A stretch of 11,482 nt of DNA from Bacteroidota bacterium (GCA_030691295.1 JAUYEQ010000604.1:1-11482); one strand, 5' to 3'. Counted from the stretch's first letter, positions 1 through 7,610 are shown. Made by a program: numbers and translations. The notes: a model not told the origin generated them from the letters alone.

Positions 1-1
1 C

Positions 2-181
2 AAATACAACGATTTCATCAAATTTAATAACTCTACCGTGTGGAAGAAACCACTTTTGAAGCAACCGGTAACCTGGATAGGTGTTGCAGCAGTTGGTATA
101 GGTACAGCTCTAATAATTACCAAGCCATGGGCGTCTAAAGAGGTAACCGGAAACATAAATATTAGCTGGGGCGGAAATTAA
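2..181 (+). CDS. C-terminal end of an unidentified membrane-anchored protein (5' end outside window)
   Basis: An open frame enters from the left edge and ends at TAA 179-181, giving the last 59 residues of a protein. A basic patch (WKKPLLKQP) precedes one hydrophobic stretch of about 18 residues (WIGVAAVGIGTALIITKP), which looks like a transmembrane helix. A short polar tail ending in SWGGN follows. I do not recognise the family. A single TM near the C-terminus after a basic patch would suit a membrane-anchored envelope protein. The stop lies only 15 bp before the start of the FN3 lipoprotein gene, on the same strand and with no visible terminator, so the two are probably co-transcribed. That the frame is real rests on its openness to the edge, its plausible composition and this tight spacing; the function is unknown. 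Confidence 0.6.
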   Translation, partial: KYNDFIKFNNSTVWKKPLLKQPVTWIGVAAVGIGTALIITKPWASKEVTGNINISWGGN

Positions 182-196
182 TGAATTAATTAAATC

Positions 197-1735
197 ATGA
201 GGAAAATGAAAAAAATATATATTTATCACAGCAAACTTGGATTGGTTTGGGGTATTTTCATTATCAGTCTAGGACTTCAAATATCATGTACACCTGAGAA
301 TCCCATTGATCGAAATGTACAGGTATTTTTGCAAATTCCCTTACCAAATCCTGCTGGCGTAAAAAATGCGTCATCAATTGCCGGAGTGAAAAGTGTAATG
401 TTAACTGTAACTGCCGGAAATGAAATTCTGGTTTCTAAAGAATTAACAATTTTAGGAAATACTGCTAATGGAACAGTTTCAATCATGCCGGGTGAAAACA
501 TAAAATTTACTGCTGAAGCAAGGGATGCAAGTAATATCATCCAGTGGCAAGGCTCAACAACGGTTGATATTGTTGATGACTTTACAGCTAATATCCAGTT
601 GACGCCAATTTTGCCAACAGCCAACATTTTAAAAGCATTGGAGAAAGAAAGATCGGTAAATCTTTCCTGGAATCAAAATTCCGATCCGGACTTTGCCAGC
701 TATAAATTATATCGGTCACAATCTGCTAGTACAGAAGGTACATTATTACATTCAACCACAGTAAATACTGAAACGGAATATACGGACAATTTGGCACTTG
801 AAGGAAACACCTATTTTTATACATTGGTTGTGACCGATACCGAAGGTTTTAGTACGTTAAGCACGGTCAATATTAACCCTAGTTACCCTCCAACTGCAGG
901 TGTCTTGCAAGGAGTATTCAATGGTTCTGTTTACCTTAACTGGACTCAAAATCCCGATTCGGACTTTGCAGGATATAATTTGTACCGGTCACAATTGGAA
1001 AATGTATTGGGAACACTGATATATACAAATCCTGTTGTTACCAATAGGGTATATGAAGACAGTAAGGTTTCAGAAGGAAATGCCTATTTTTACATATTGG
1101 AAGTTATAGACAACAAAGGATTGAATTCAAAAAGTGATGTGGTTCGGATTAATGTCCCGTTAATCCCTCCAACTCCAAGTGTCTTATACGGTGAAGGTGG
1201 AGAAGATGGCTACGTTTACCTCGGCTGGACACAAAATTATGATTCAGATTTTGCGAGATATGAGTTGTATCGTTCAACTTCGAAAAATGTATTAGGTACA
1301 AGAATACATTCTACACCCAATGTCAATGAATTATCTTATACAGACGAATCAGTTATTGAAGGAGATTCCTTTTATTATAAACTGAAAGTATTTGATACTT
1401 CGGGATCCGGCACTGAAAGTAATGAGGTTCCGTTTGTTATGTACAATTACCCTCCAACTTTAAGTTACCTAACCAAAACAAAGGTAAGCAGTAATTTGGT
1501 TAGTCTCAACTGGACTCAAAATTATGACCGTGACTTTCATAGATATGAATTGTATAGATCACAGTCAGATAGCCTTTCAGCTAAATTAATACAATCAATC
1601 TACGTTAAAACCATTACAAAATTTGAAGATACAAAAGTATCACCAAACACAACGTATTTTTACAGATTGGTTGTGTTTGATATCAACGGATTAAGTACTA
1701 AAGGTGAATTTATGTATGTTAGAACTCCAGAATGA
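197..1735 (+). CDS. Predicted lipoprotein with four fibronectin type III-like repeats
   Basis: The 512-residue protein begins with a basic n-region and a hydrophobic segment (about 14-30) ending at Cys31 (LGLQISC), a relaxed lipobox as often seen in Bacteroidota, so it is probably lipidated and anchored in the envelope. Residues about 35-139 form a beta-rich domain that I cannot name. Four FN3-like units follow, starting at Pro140, Pro231, Pro324 and Pro419 (91-95 residues each). Each carries a core Trp (158, 249, 344, 439), an NxDxDFxxYxLYRS-like strand, a YFY/FYY strand and a D..G turn. FN3 stacks usually serve as spacers or binding modules on exported proteins. There is no catalytic domain and no obvious type IX secretion C-terminal domain; the protein ends ...YVRTPE. 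ATG 197 was chosen for the longer basic n-region, but ATG 206 is also possible. The partial gene just upstream is a likely operon partner. The base composition looks more AT-rich than that of the permease gene that follows. Confidence 0.85.
   Translation: MRKMKKIYIYHSKLGLVWGIFIISLGLQISCTPENPIDRNVQVFLQIPLPNPAGVKNASSIAGVKSVMLTVTAGNEILVSKELTILGNTANGTVSIMPGENIKFTAEARDASNIIQWQGSTTVDIVDDFTANIQLTPILPTANILKALEKERSVNLSWNQNSDPDFASYKLYRSQSASTEGTLLHSTTVNTETEYTDNLALEGNTYFYTLVVTDTEGFSTLSTVNINPSYPPTAGVLQGVFNGSVYLNWTQNPDSDFAGYNLYRSQLENVLGTLIYTNPVVTNRVYEDSKVSEGNAYFYILEVIDNKGLNSKSDVVRINVPLIPPTPSVLYGEGGEDGYVYLGWTQNYDSDFARYELYRSTSKNVLGTRIHSTPNVNELSYTDESVIEGDSFYYKLKVFDTSGSGTESNEVPFVMYNYPPTLSYLTKTKVSSNLVSLNWTQNYDRDFHRYELYRSQSDSLSAKLIQSIYVKTITKFEDTKVSPNTTYFYRLVVFDINGLSTKGEFMYVRTPE
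614..1732 (+). repeat. Four in-gene tandem FN3 repeat units
   Basis: The units span about 614-886, 887-1165, 1166-1450 and 1451-1732. The similarity is mainly at protein level but is visible in DNA in places. The 15-mer AACTGGACTCAAAAT occurs at 938-952 and again at 1508-1522, and the boundary motif TTACCCTCCAACT occurs at the starts of units 2 and 4. Units 2-4 resemble each other more than unit 1 does, which suggests stepwise duplication. Confidence 0.8.
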
Positions 1736-1929
1736 CTATTGAATTCGGAAATAAAAATGGATTCCAAATTAAGTTCGGGTTACTGAGACAGGTATTGAAA
1801 ACATTATCGCAATGGAAAATATCCTTACGCCCAGTTGTCCCTCAGTATATCCATCAATATTATTCAACGTTGCGGGAATTGATTTGCAAATCGGCACCAG
1901 CGATGAACACCTTTTTTTGAGCGTAAAAC
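1736..1929. other. Convergent intergenic region with a possible decayed reading frame
   Basis: This 194-bp gap lies between the ends of the converging FN3 and FtsX-permease genes. I see no strong hairpin with a T-tract. A perfect 12-bp palindrome, GATTTGCAAATC, sits at 1881-1892. Frame 3 on the + strand is open from 1773 to the TAA at 1965-1967 and contains a protein-like run (FNVAGIDLQIGTSDEHLFL) ending near a homopolymer of seven T (1912-1918). That would fit a remnant of a former gene, but there is no start codon or upstream context to support an intact one. Confidence 0.4.
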
Positions 1930-4900
1930 CTACTCATTCCTCAACGCCTTTACCAGATTCTGTTTAAAGGCCATCCTTATAGCTACAAAGCTAAACACAG
2001 CACCGCTTAAAATAACCAAAACAGAAATAGCAGGAAGCCAAATCCACAGACTGGCGTAGAGCGAAGACATCAAAGTCGGCAAGCCAACCAAAACAGCAGG
2101 AATCAGGCCAATTAAAACAGAAACTATCATCAGGAAAAGCTTTTCGCGCATCACCATCCGCTGAATTATTGGTTTGGAGAATCCCAAAGAAAGCAGCAAT
2201 GCATATTCGGGAATCTGCTCAAAAGTGATCCTGAAAATCAGGATACCCAACCCCAATGTGCCGATTAAAAGACCCAGCGCACCCAGCATCAGGAAAATAT
2301 TGAGGTAGGTATTTTCAACCGTGTAAAACGATAGCAAACGATCGGTGGTCAGACTGATTTCAGGGCCGTAATTGCGCATTCCGGTTTGTAAATCTTCAGC
2401 AACCGATGTAGTATCGGGCACATCAATCAAAAATACATTCGAGCCGCTCACCGATGGAAATGCCCGGTTGAAATGCTCATCAGCAATGATCACATTGCCC
2501 TGAAATACTGAATTGGCCAGTCCGCCCACCAGTTTAAGTTTCAAATCTTTCCCTTCCTCCGTTTTATACAAAAGCGTGTCGCCCACTTTTTTCATCAGTC
2601 CCCACTGAATCACCGTTTGGTCGGCAATCGCAGGAATCACATCGTCGGTCAAAGTCTTGTTCAACGTCAGCCACGGATGTTGCGCATCCAGATCGTCCGT
2701 TCGTGTGACAAAGGTAAATGCCGATCGCTCATTGAAAGCCGCCGGATTACAGGCAATCAACCGTGGTCTTGAAATCTTGTTCAGGTTCAGGCAACTGGCA
2801 TCATCGCCCGGCTGCAACTGAAATTGCACGATCTGCGCATTGGCGGGTATTTCAAGATCTTCTCTTCCCTTTGGCGTATTTGTATCAAAAAGCACCGGCA
2901 TGGTCGTTTCAACAAAATAGTCGTACCCGCCCGTTCCTGAAGATGGCAATTCGGCATTTGAAGTCAAATCTTTGCGGTTTAGTCCGGTGGAGACAACCAT
3001 AAACACGCCCACCGACAGGAAACTCACGATCATCACGTTGCGGCGGCGTTCTCCGGAAATGCGTTTCAGCAGCATGGTCCGCAACGAAAAGTGCATCGCT
3101 TTTTCCTGAAAAGCCAGTCGCCGCATCCAGAAATCGAACAACAAAATCAGTCCGGGAAGCAACCCAAAACCGCTGATAAAGAACATTTCAGGATTAATTT
3201 CACCACTCCGGAAACCTTTCAGGAAAAGAATGATAAGAGAAAAAGCAATCAGGCAGAGGCCAAGGCTCAGGGACCATCGCCCGTTTTTAAGTTTTCCTGA
3301 AATAAGTCTGCGCTGAAGTTTAATCGCTTCGTTTTTCAGGAAACGGTTCAGGATAAACCAGATGGCAGTCAAAGACATTGCTGCAATAATCAGGCTTCCC
3401 ATCATCAGCGAAACCGGACGAATATGAATGTTGACAATCGATGTGCGTACAATATCTACCCAAATGGTATTGATGGCTTGTAAAATCAGGTGATTGTAAA
3501 AGATACTGAACGGAATGCCAAGTAAAATACCGACAAGCACAAATACCGTGGCTTCGGCCACAAACAGTTTGCGGATAGCCGGAAACGAAAAACCGAGTGC
3601 GGTCAAAGTTCCAATTTCCGCTTTGCGAAATCCGAGGTACAATTTAAACAACAGAAAAGCCAGCAGTACCGCGGCAAACAGCACGAAAAAGCTCAATCCG
3701 ATAAACAAACCACCAAAGTCGGTGCCACCGCTGGCCGCCGCGAGTCCGTCGGTTTTTACATCGCGAACCTCGAATCCAAGCTGAGCAGGCAAAAGTCCGG
3801 CCAGCAATTCGCTTTCAAATTCAGCTTTTTTCAGTCCGTCAATGCGAATCGCTGTCGATTGACCGAAGCGGTTTCCCCACAGTTTTTGCGCCGTTTCGAG
3901 CGAAACAAACGCCTTCGGAGTGCCTTTGTGTGACTTCCAGTAATCTTCGTCTTTGGCGCGTATTTTCTTCAAATCCACCGGCACGCCCGTTTTCCAGTCG
4001 CGGCAATTGCCCGCATCCGATAGTCCCGGAATCACTGGCATTCGGTTTACATCAGCCTTTTCACCCGCAAGTTCGTATATTTCTGCGACCACAAACGATG
4101 TGTCTTTCAGCATCAGGCGGCGAAGTGGTCCAACTTCAAAATACGAAAGCCGGACAGTATCTTCCACTTTTACCTTTAAATCATCAGCCAGCCAGTTGCT
4201 CACGGTCATTTGATTTCCGGTAAGCGTCGGGTCAGTCGATACAAACGAATACGGCGTTTGCTTTCCATTCAGCGCAAATTCGTTGATGAAATAACTGAAA
4301 ATTGCCTGAGAACCGGACAATTTATTCTGGCAAAATTGCTCAACAGCCGGTTCAACAAACACCCGATCTGAAATCAGTTCGGTGTAATTTAAATCGGCAT
4401 TTTCCCTGATTTCCAGGTTCAGGTCATCCAACTTCCAGCTTTTCTGAAGTTCCTGAATCAGTTCTGCTCCGGAAACACCTTCAGCCACCAACAAAACATT
4501 TGCTTTTTGCTGAAGTCCCATTTGCTCGTTCAGCCATTGGAAATTCAGGAAAACGTTTCGTGGCGCGGATTGTATATTTTGTAGATTGAAATTTCCGAGT
4601 TCGTTTGGTTTCAGAATACGGGAAATAGAAACGCGAAACGAAACGGTTGCTTCCGTTTCTGAAACAAAAGGCGTGTTGGCCGGAAAAGTATTTAGTTTAT
4701 TGAGCCGGAGCAAAAATTCGTCGCCCACTTTTAATTTTGCCAATGACGCTAGATTTTCATTTATAGCTACCTCATTTCCATTCAGAATAAAAGATTCAGG
4801 AACATTGGCAAAATGCCCCAAGGTTGAATCTACTCCCCAAACTGCCAGTTGATTGATCCGAAGCTCGCCGCCATCGATCACCCCAAACCCATTGGCGCGA

Positions 4901-5163
4901 AGCAAAGCAGCCGTTTCAGTGCCTGTTTTTGCTGCCAATTCTGTCGCCAGTTGCTGTCCAAACAAGCGTTCGCCTGCCGTAATTACCTGCGAGGTTTTAC
5001 CCAGTCGTTGAACGGTTATTTGCTGCAGGCTGTATTTCACCGAATCGCCAATGATGAGCGCACCTACCAGAATAGCAGTGCTCAAAGCGATTCCGAGGAT
5101 AATCGTCAGGTTTAGTTTTCGGTAAAACCAGGCAGATTTCAGTATAAGTTTGTAAATGGACAT
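1930..5163 (-). CDS. Large FtsX/MacB-family ABC transporter permease (two fused FtsX halves, about 10 TM)
   Basis: This 1077-residue inner-membrane permease probably partners the ABC ATPase at 5574-6236. Visible layout: TM1 about 20-42; a large periplasmic MacB-PCD-like domain about 43-480; TM2-4 near 484-508, 532-553 and 584-606; two linker TMs near 629-650 and 660-678; TM7 near 707-726; a second periplasmic domain about 727-935; TM8-10 near 949-976, 1007-1026 and 1036-1060. The layout of one TM, a periplasmic domain and three TMs therefore occurs twice, as expected for a fused heterodimer. Each half has a typical FtsX cytoplasmic coupling stretch after its second TM (EIGTLTALGFS; EYALLLSLGFS). 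Known relatives act by mechanotransmission (MacB, LolCDE, FtsX): they move lipoproteins, peptides or glycolipids from the outer leaflet or periplasm, or control cell-wall enzymes. The substrate here cannot be read from sequence. The start is 14 nt downstream of hairpin repeat A. It is likely the last gene of the unit. Confidence 0.92.
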   Translation of the reverse strand: MSIYKLILKSAWFYRKLNLTIILGIALSTAILVGALIIGDSVKYSLQQITVQRLGKTSQVITAGERLFGQQLATELAAKTGTETAALLRANGFGVIDGGELRINQLAVWGVDSTLGHFANVPESFILNGNEVAINENLASLAKLKVGDEFLLRLNKLNTFPANTPFVSETEATVSFRVSISRILKPNELGNFNLQNIQSAPRNVFLNFQWLNEQMGLQQKANVLLVAEGVSGAELIQELQKSWKLDDLNLEIRENADLNYTELISDRVFVEPAVEQFCQNKLSGSQAIFSYFINEFALNGKQTPYSFVSTDPTLTGNQMTVSNWLADDLKVKVEDTVRLSYFEVGPLRRLMLKDTSFVVAEIYELAGEKADVNRMPVIPGLSDAGNCRDWKTGVPVDLKKIRAKDEDYWKSHKGTPKAFVSLETAQKLWGNRFGQSTAIRIDGLKKAEFESELLAGLLPAQLGFEVRDVKTDGLAAASGGTDFGGLFIGLSFFVLFAAVLLAFLLFKLYLGFRKAEIGTLTALGFSFPAIRKLFVAEATVFVLVGILLGIPFSIFYNHLILQAINTIWVDIVRTSIVNIHIRPVSLMMGSLIIAAMSLTAIWFILNRFLKNEAIKLQRRLISGKLKNGRWSLSLGLCLIAFSLIILFLKGFRSGEINPEMFFISGFGLLPGLILLFDFWMRRLAFQEKAMHFSLRTMLLKRISGERRRNVMIVSFLSVGVFMVVSTGLNRKDLTSNAELPSSGTGGYDYFVETTMPVLFDTNTPKGREDLEIPANAQIVQFQLQPGDDASCLNLNKISRPRLIACNPAAFNERSAFTFVTRTDDLDAQHPWLTLNKTLTDDVIPAIADQTVIQWGLMKKVGDTLLYKTEEGKDLKLKLVGGLANSVFQGNVIIADEHFNRAFPSVSGSNVFLIDVPDTTSVAEDLQTGMRNYGPEISLTTDRLLSFYTVENTYLNIFLMLGALGLLIGTLGLGILIFRITFEQIPEYALLLSLGFSKPIIQRMVMREKLFLMIVSVLIGLIPAVLVGLPTLMSSLYASLWIWLPAISVLVILSGAVFSFVAIRMAFKQNLVKALRNE

Positions 5164-5177
5164 ATCAGTTTATGTTT

Positions 5178-5245
5178 AAACACAAAGGCATGAAGGCACA
5201 AAGAATATTTAAAATTTCACTTCGTGACTTTGTGTCTTCGTGTTT
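5178..5245 (-). repeat. Intergenic hairpin repeat, copy A
   Basis: This 68-bp imperfect palindrome begins AAACACAAAG and ends CTTTGTGTCTTCGTGTTT, with an AT-rich centre. Its outer arms pair over about 18 bp with a few mismatches. It starts 1 nt from the DUF1697-remnant stop and ends 14 nt from the permease ATG, so it fills nearly the whole spacer. It belongs to the same family as the copies at 5509-5570 and 6250-6314. Confidence 0.9.
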
Positions 5246-5246
5246 A

Positions 5247-5495
5247 TTATGAGTTTATCATTTCGTTCAATTTCATTACAGTTTTCCAGTTTCGGGTGGT
5301 TGCCTGCTTAATTTTCACTTCTAAATCAGCATTTGACCACTTTAAATCCGATTCAAAAACAACATTTCCGCTCTGAATATAGGTTTCCACCTTCGAAAAG
5401 CCCAGACCTTCATAGAGACTTTTCAAGTCTTTCATCAGGACTTTCCGGTTTCCACCCACATTGATTCCGCGTAATATTGATACGTATCTTCTCAT
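5247..5495 (-). pseudogene. DUF1697 family gene with internal deletion (N- and C-terminal ends joined in frame)
   Basis: The 82 residues start with the hallmark DUF1697 N-terminus (MRRYVSILRGINVGGNRK, then the YIQSGNVVF motif near 39-47). The family is usually about 180 residues long. Here the text runs normally to about residue 65 (KIKQA) and then jumps straight to TTRNWKTVMKL (66-76), which resembles the motif normally found at the very C-terminus. About 95-100 residues of the middle are therefore missing, with the junction near base 5302, yet the frame is kept and ends at a stop. A functional miniature protein cannot be excluded, but a decayed gene is more likely. The function of DUF1697 proteins is not established. 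ATG 5495 is used because a longer GTG start would translate hairpin repeat B. It lies between ATPase and permease genes, flanked on both sides by hairpin repeats, and looks out of place in the unit. Confidence 0.8.
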
Positions 5496-5508
5496 TTTTG
5501 TGAAACCT

Positions 5509-5570
5509 AAACACAAAGTCACGAAGCCACAAAGAAAATTTAACCTTTGTGTCCTTGTGTCTTCGTGTTT
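5509..5570 (-). repeat. Intergenic hairpin repeat, copy B
   Basis: This is a 62-bp member of the same imperfect palindrome family: AAACACAAAG at the left and GTGTCTTCGTGTTT at the right. It begins 3 nt after the ABC ATPase stop and ends 13 nt before the DUF1697 start. Read in the - strand frame it would add a spurious N-terminus (TLCLGFTK) to the DUF1697 product. Confidence 0.9.
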
Positions 5571-5573
5571 AAT

Positions 5574-6236
5574 TTATTGATTTAATTTTCCAGCTTCTAA
5601 TCGGTAAATCCGATCCATTTTCTTTGCTACATCCATCGAGTGGGTCACCACGATTAGCGTTACTCCTTCTTCCTGATTTAGTTCAACCAGCAAATCGGTC
5701 AGGTTAAAAGCCGATTTTTGATCGAGTGCGCCGGTTGGTTCGTCAGCCAAGATCAATCCGGGACGGTTAATCAACGCACGGGCAACCGCAGTGCGCTGAC
5801 ATTCGCCACCCGATAATTCCGAAGGTTTTTGATGCGAAACTTCTGTAAGTCCCATTCTGGAAATCAATTTTTGAGCGCGTTCGAGCGTTTCCTTTCCCTG
5901 AAGCTTTTTATCCGTCAATGTTGGTAAAAGTATGTTTTCGAGCAAAGTGAGTTGCGGCAACAGGTGGTGCATCTGGAATACAAATCCGATTTTCTCATTG
6001 CGGAACGCGGCCAGTTGCTGATCTGAAAATACCGATAAATCCTGATTTTCGAAGTGCATTTTGCCTGAATCGGGTCGATCCAAAGTTCCGATCAGATTCA
6101 GCAAAGTGGTTTTACCGGAACCCGAAGGCCCGACAATGGCAATCCGTTCTCCGGCATTAATTTCCAGATCGAGTTGATCGAGAATCGTGCGATCTTTGGA
6201 GTAGGATTTGGTTACTTTTTCGAGTTTCAATAACAT
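5574..6236 (-). CDS. ABC transporter ATP-binding protein, LolD/MacB type
   Basis: This 220-residue cytoplasmic ATPase has every expected motif: Walker A GPSGSGKTT (36-44), Q-loop Gln88 (FVFQ), signature LSGGECQR (141-148), Walker B LILADEP (161-167), a D-loop at about 170-173 (ALDQ) and the switch His199 (VVTHS). The length and the text around Walker A and the Q-loop fit the LolD/MacB/FtsE branch that energises FtsX permeases. The signature has Cys146 where Gln is usual in this branch (LSGGEQQR). ATG 6236 (MLLKLEKVTKSY) is preferred. An upstream in-frame start would add nine residues (MSLCLKQYS) encoded largely by hairpin repeat C. The matching permease gene lies downstream on the same strand, separated only by the deleted DUF1697 gene and two hairpin repeats. 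The specific substrate is unknown. Confidence 0.93.
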   Translation of the reverse strand: MLLKLEKVTKSYSKDRTILDQLDLEINAGERIAIVGPSGSGKTTLLNLIGTLDRPDSGKMHFENQDLSVFSDQQLAAFRNEKIGFVFQMHHLLPQLTLLENILLPTLTDKKLQGKETLERAQKLISRMGLTEVSHQKPSELSGGECQRTAVARALINRPGLILADEPTGALDQKSAFNLTDLLVELNQEEGVTLIVVTHSMDVAKKMDRIYRLEAGKLNQ

Positions 6237-6249
6237 AGAATATTGTTTT

Positions 6250-6314
6250 AAACACAAAGACACGAAGGCACTAAGTTTATTAATTTTTCTCCGTGACTTT
6301 GTGTCTTCGTGTTT
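6250..6314 (-). repeat. Intergenic hairpin repeat, copy C
   Basis: This 65-bp member runs from AAACACAAAGACACGAAGG at the left to CTTTGTGTCTTCGTGTTT at the right, with an AT-rich middle. The outer arms pair at about 16 of 18 positions. It begins 6 nt after the glycosyltransferase stop and ends 13 nt before the ATPase ATG, the same geometry as copies A and B. Confidence 0.9.
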
Positions 6315-6320
6315 GTATTT

Positions 6321-7610
6321 TTATTGTTTTAATGCACTTTCATACACCGCTACCATCTTTTTGGCTTGCGCATGAATATCGAAATGGGCCTTCACACCGG
6401 CAAGTCCTGCAGCGCTTAATTCCTGAAGGCGGGTATCGTCGAAAATAAGTTCTCCAAGGGTTTTCGCCAATAATTCCGGTTTATTTTCGCCGTAAACAAC
6501 TCCACCGCCGCTGCTTTCAATTACTTCGGGGAATGCGCCCAAAGCAGGCTGAACCATCGGAATTCCGGAAGCCATCGCTTCGAGCATGTATAGACCGAAA
6601 GCTTCGCCATTCAGCACCGGAACCGAGATCAGGCGCACCGAATCGAAGAATTTCTGCCGTTCTTCGCCTTCAAATTCGTCCACCCAAAACACATCGGCTT
6701 CGAGGTTGGCTTTGGACAGTTTTCGTTTTTGCTCTTTAATGAATTGCAGATCATCACCGGTTTTTCCACCGGTAATTTTAAGCTGAACTGACGAATATTC
6801 AGGATTTTTCCGAAGTAAAATAAAGGCATCGACCAATACCGCCAAACCATTTTCGTCACACATCCGCGACAGGTAGCCAATCATTGGTTCCTTTTCTGCA
6901 ATCGGTTTTGGCGAATAATCAGCCGTATCGACACCCAAATGAACCGTTTGCATTTTACTTTCAGGAATCGTCATGCGCTGATGTATTTCCGAAGCAAAAT
7001 AATTGCTGACGGGAATAAACACATCCACATCACGACCACGTTCACTCATCAAATCCCACACTTCTTTGCGAAAATGATCTTCCATCGCGTCCACCCACAC
7101 ATCTTCGTCCTGAAGCGAGCAAATCACTATGATATTCATACGCTGTTTGATTCGGTGGGCAAGTCCAAGTAATAAGGCATTTGAGAGGTGAACCACATCG
7201 GGTTTGGCTTCATCGGCTAACCAATCGACCAGTCGTTCCAGTTCCTCTTTTTGGTTGCCATCTTCCCCCAGCAACATCGAAATGGTCATGCCTTCCAGAC
7301 CTTTGGCACGGGTTGAACCCGCTTTTCGGGCAGCCATTTCCAGCACACTTTTCGAGTCGAGAGCGTGTTCGACAAAAGAAGGCATGTGCCTGAAAATCGG
7401 GAATTGCTGCTTGAGGTAAAGATTAACCGCCCCGTAAAAAACAGGCACTTCATCCAAATCGTGGGCATCGTCGAAAATGGGCAGGTACAGCGGAACTTTA
7501 ATTACCTGATGACCCAGATCTTTCAGTGCCCTGACAAATTTGCTGTCGCGCATACAGTTTCCGCAGTAAAAACTACCGCCCGAACCCGGAATTATTTGTG
7601 CTATTTTCAT
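6321..7610 (-). CDS. Glycosyltransferase family 4 protein with N-terminal CGNC motif
   Basis: This 429-residue cytosolic or membrane-peripheral glycosyltransferase has a GT-B fold. The N-terminal half opens with a beta strand and Gly-rich loop (IAQIIPGSGG), then the unusual YCGNCMRD with Cys16 and Cys19. The C-terminal half has an acceptor/donor-site strand (MIGYLSRMCDENGL) and the retaining-GT4 motif E-x7-E at Glu336 and Glu344 within GEAFGLYMLEAMASG, followed by a conserved Pro/Glu loop (GAFPEVIE). Such enzymes move a sugar from a nucleotide-sugar donor to an acceptor; neither donor nor acceptor can be read here. ATG 7610 is chosen because the longer start at 7625 would translate part of a GC-rich repeat. 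That repeat places GGAGGGGG about 6 nt before the ATG, a good Shine-Dalgarno match, unusual for this phylum. Its position before the ABC ATPase suggests that it modifies the envelope substrate of the transporter; this is inference. Confidence 0.88.
   Translation of the reverse strand: MKIAQIIPGSGGSFYCGNCMRDSKFVRALKDLGHQVIKVPLYLPIFDDAHDLDEVPVFYGAVNLYLKQQFPIFRHMPSFVEHALDSKSVLEMAARKAGSTRAKGLEGMTISMLLGEDGNQKEELERLVDWLADEAKPDVVHLSNALLLGLAHRIKQRMNIIVICSLQDEDVWVDAMEDHFRKEVWDLMSERGRDVDVFIPVSNYFASEIHQRMTIPESKMQTVHLGVDTADYSPKPIAEKEPMIGYLSRMCDENGLAVLVDAFILLRKNPEYSSVQLKITGGKTGDDLQFIKEQKRKLSKANLEADVFWVDEFEGEERQKFFDSVRLISVPVLNGEAFGLYMLEAMASGIPMVQPALGAFPEVIESSGGGVVYGENKPELLAKTLGELIFDDTRLQELSAAGLAGVKAHFDIHAQAKKMVAVYESALKQ

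Noticed and set aside
1732..1920. 62-codon frame starting in an ATGA overlap with the FN3 gene stop
   Set aside because: The overlap looks like translational coupling, but the product has no recognisable motif or signal, and a different frame over the same bases looks more protein-like.
6237..6263. Longer N-terminus of the ABC ATPase (MSLCLKQYS)
   Set aside because: These codons come from hairpin repeat C, and the family N-terminus begins at MLLKLEKV.
5178..6314. The three AAACAC... repeats as a CRISPR array
   Set aside because: The copies are palindromic, of unequal length, and separated by whole genes rather than by short unique spacers.
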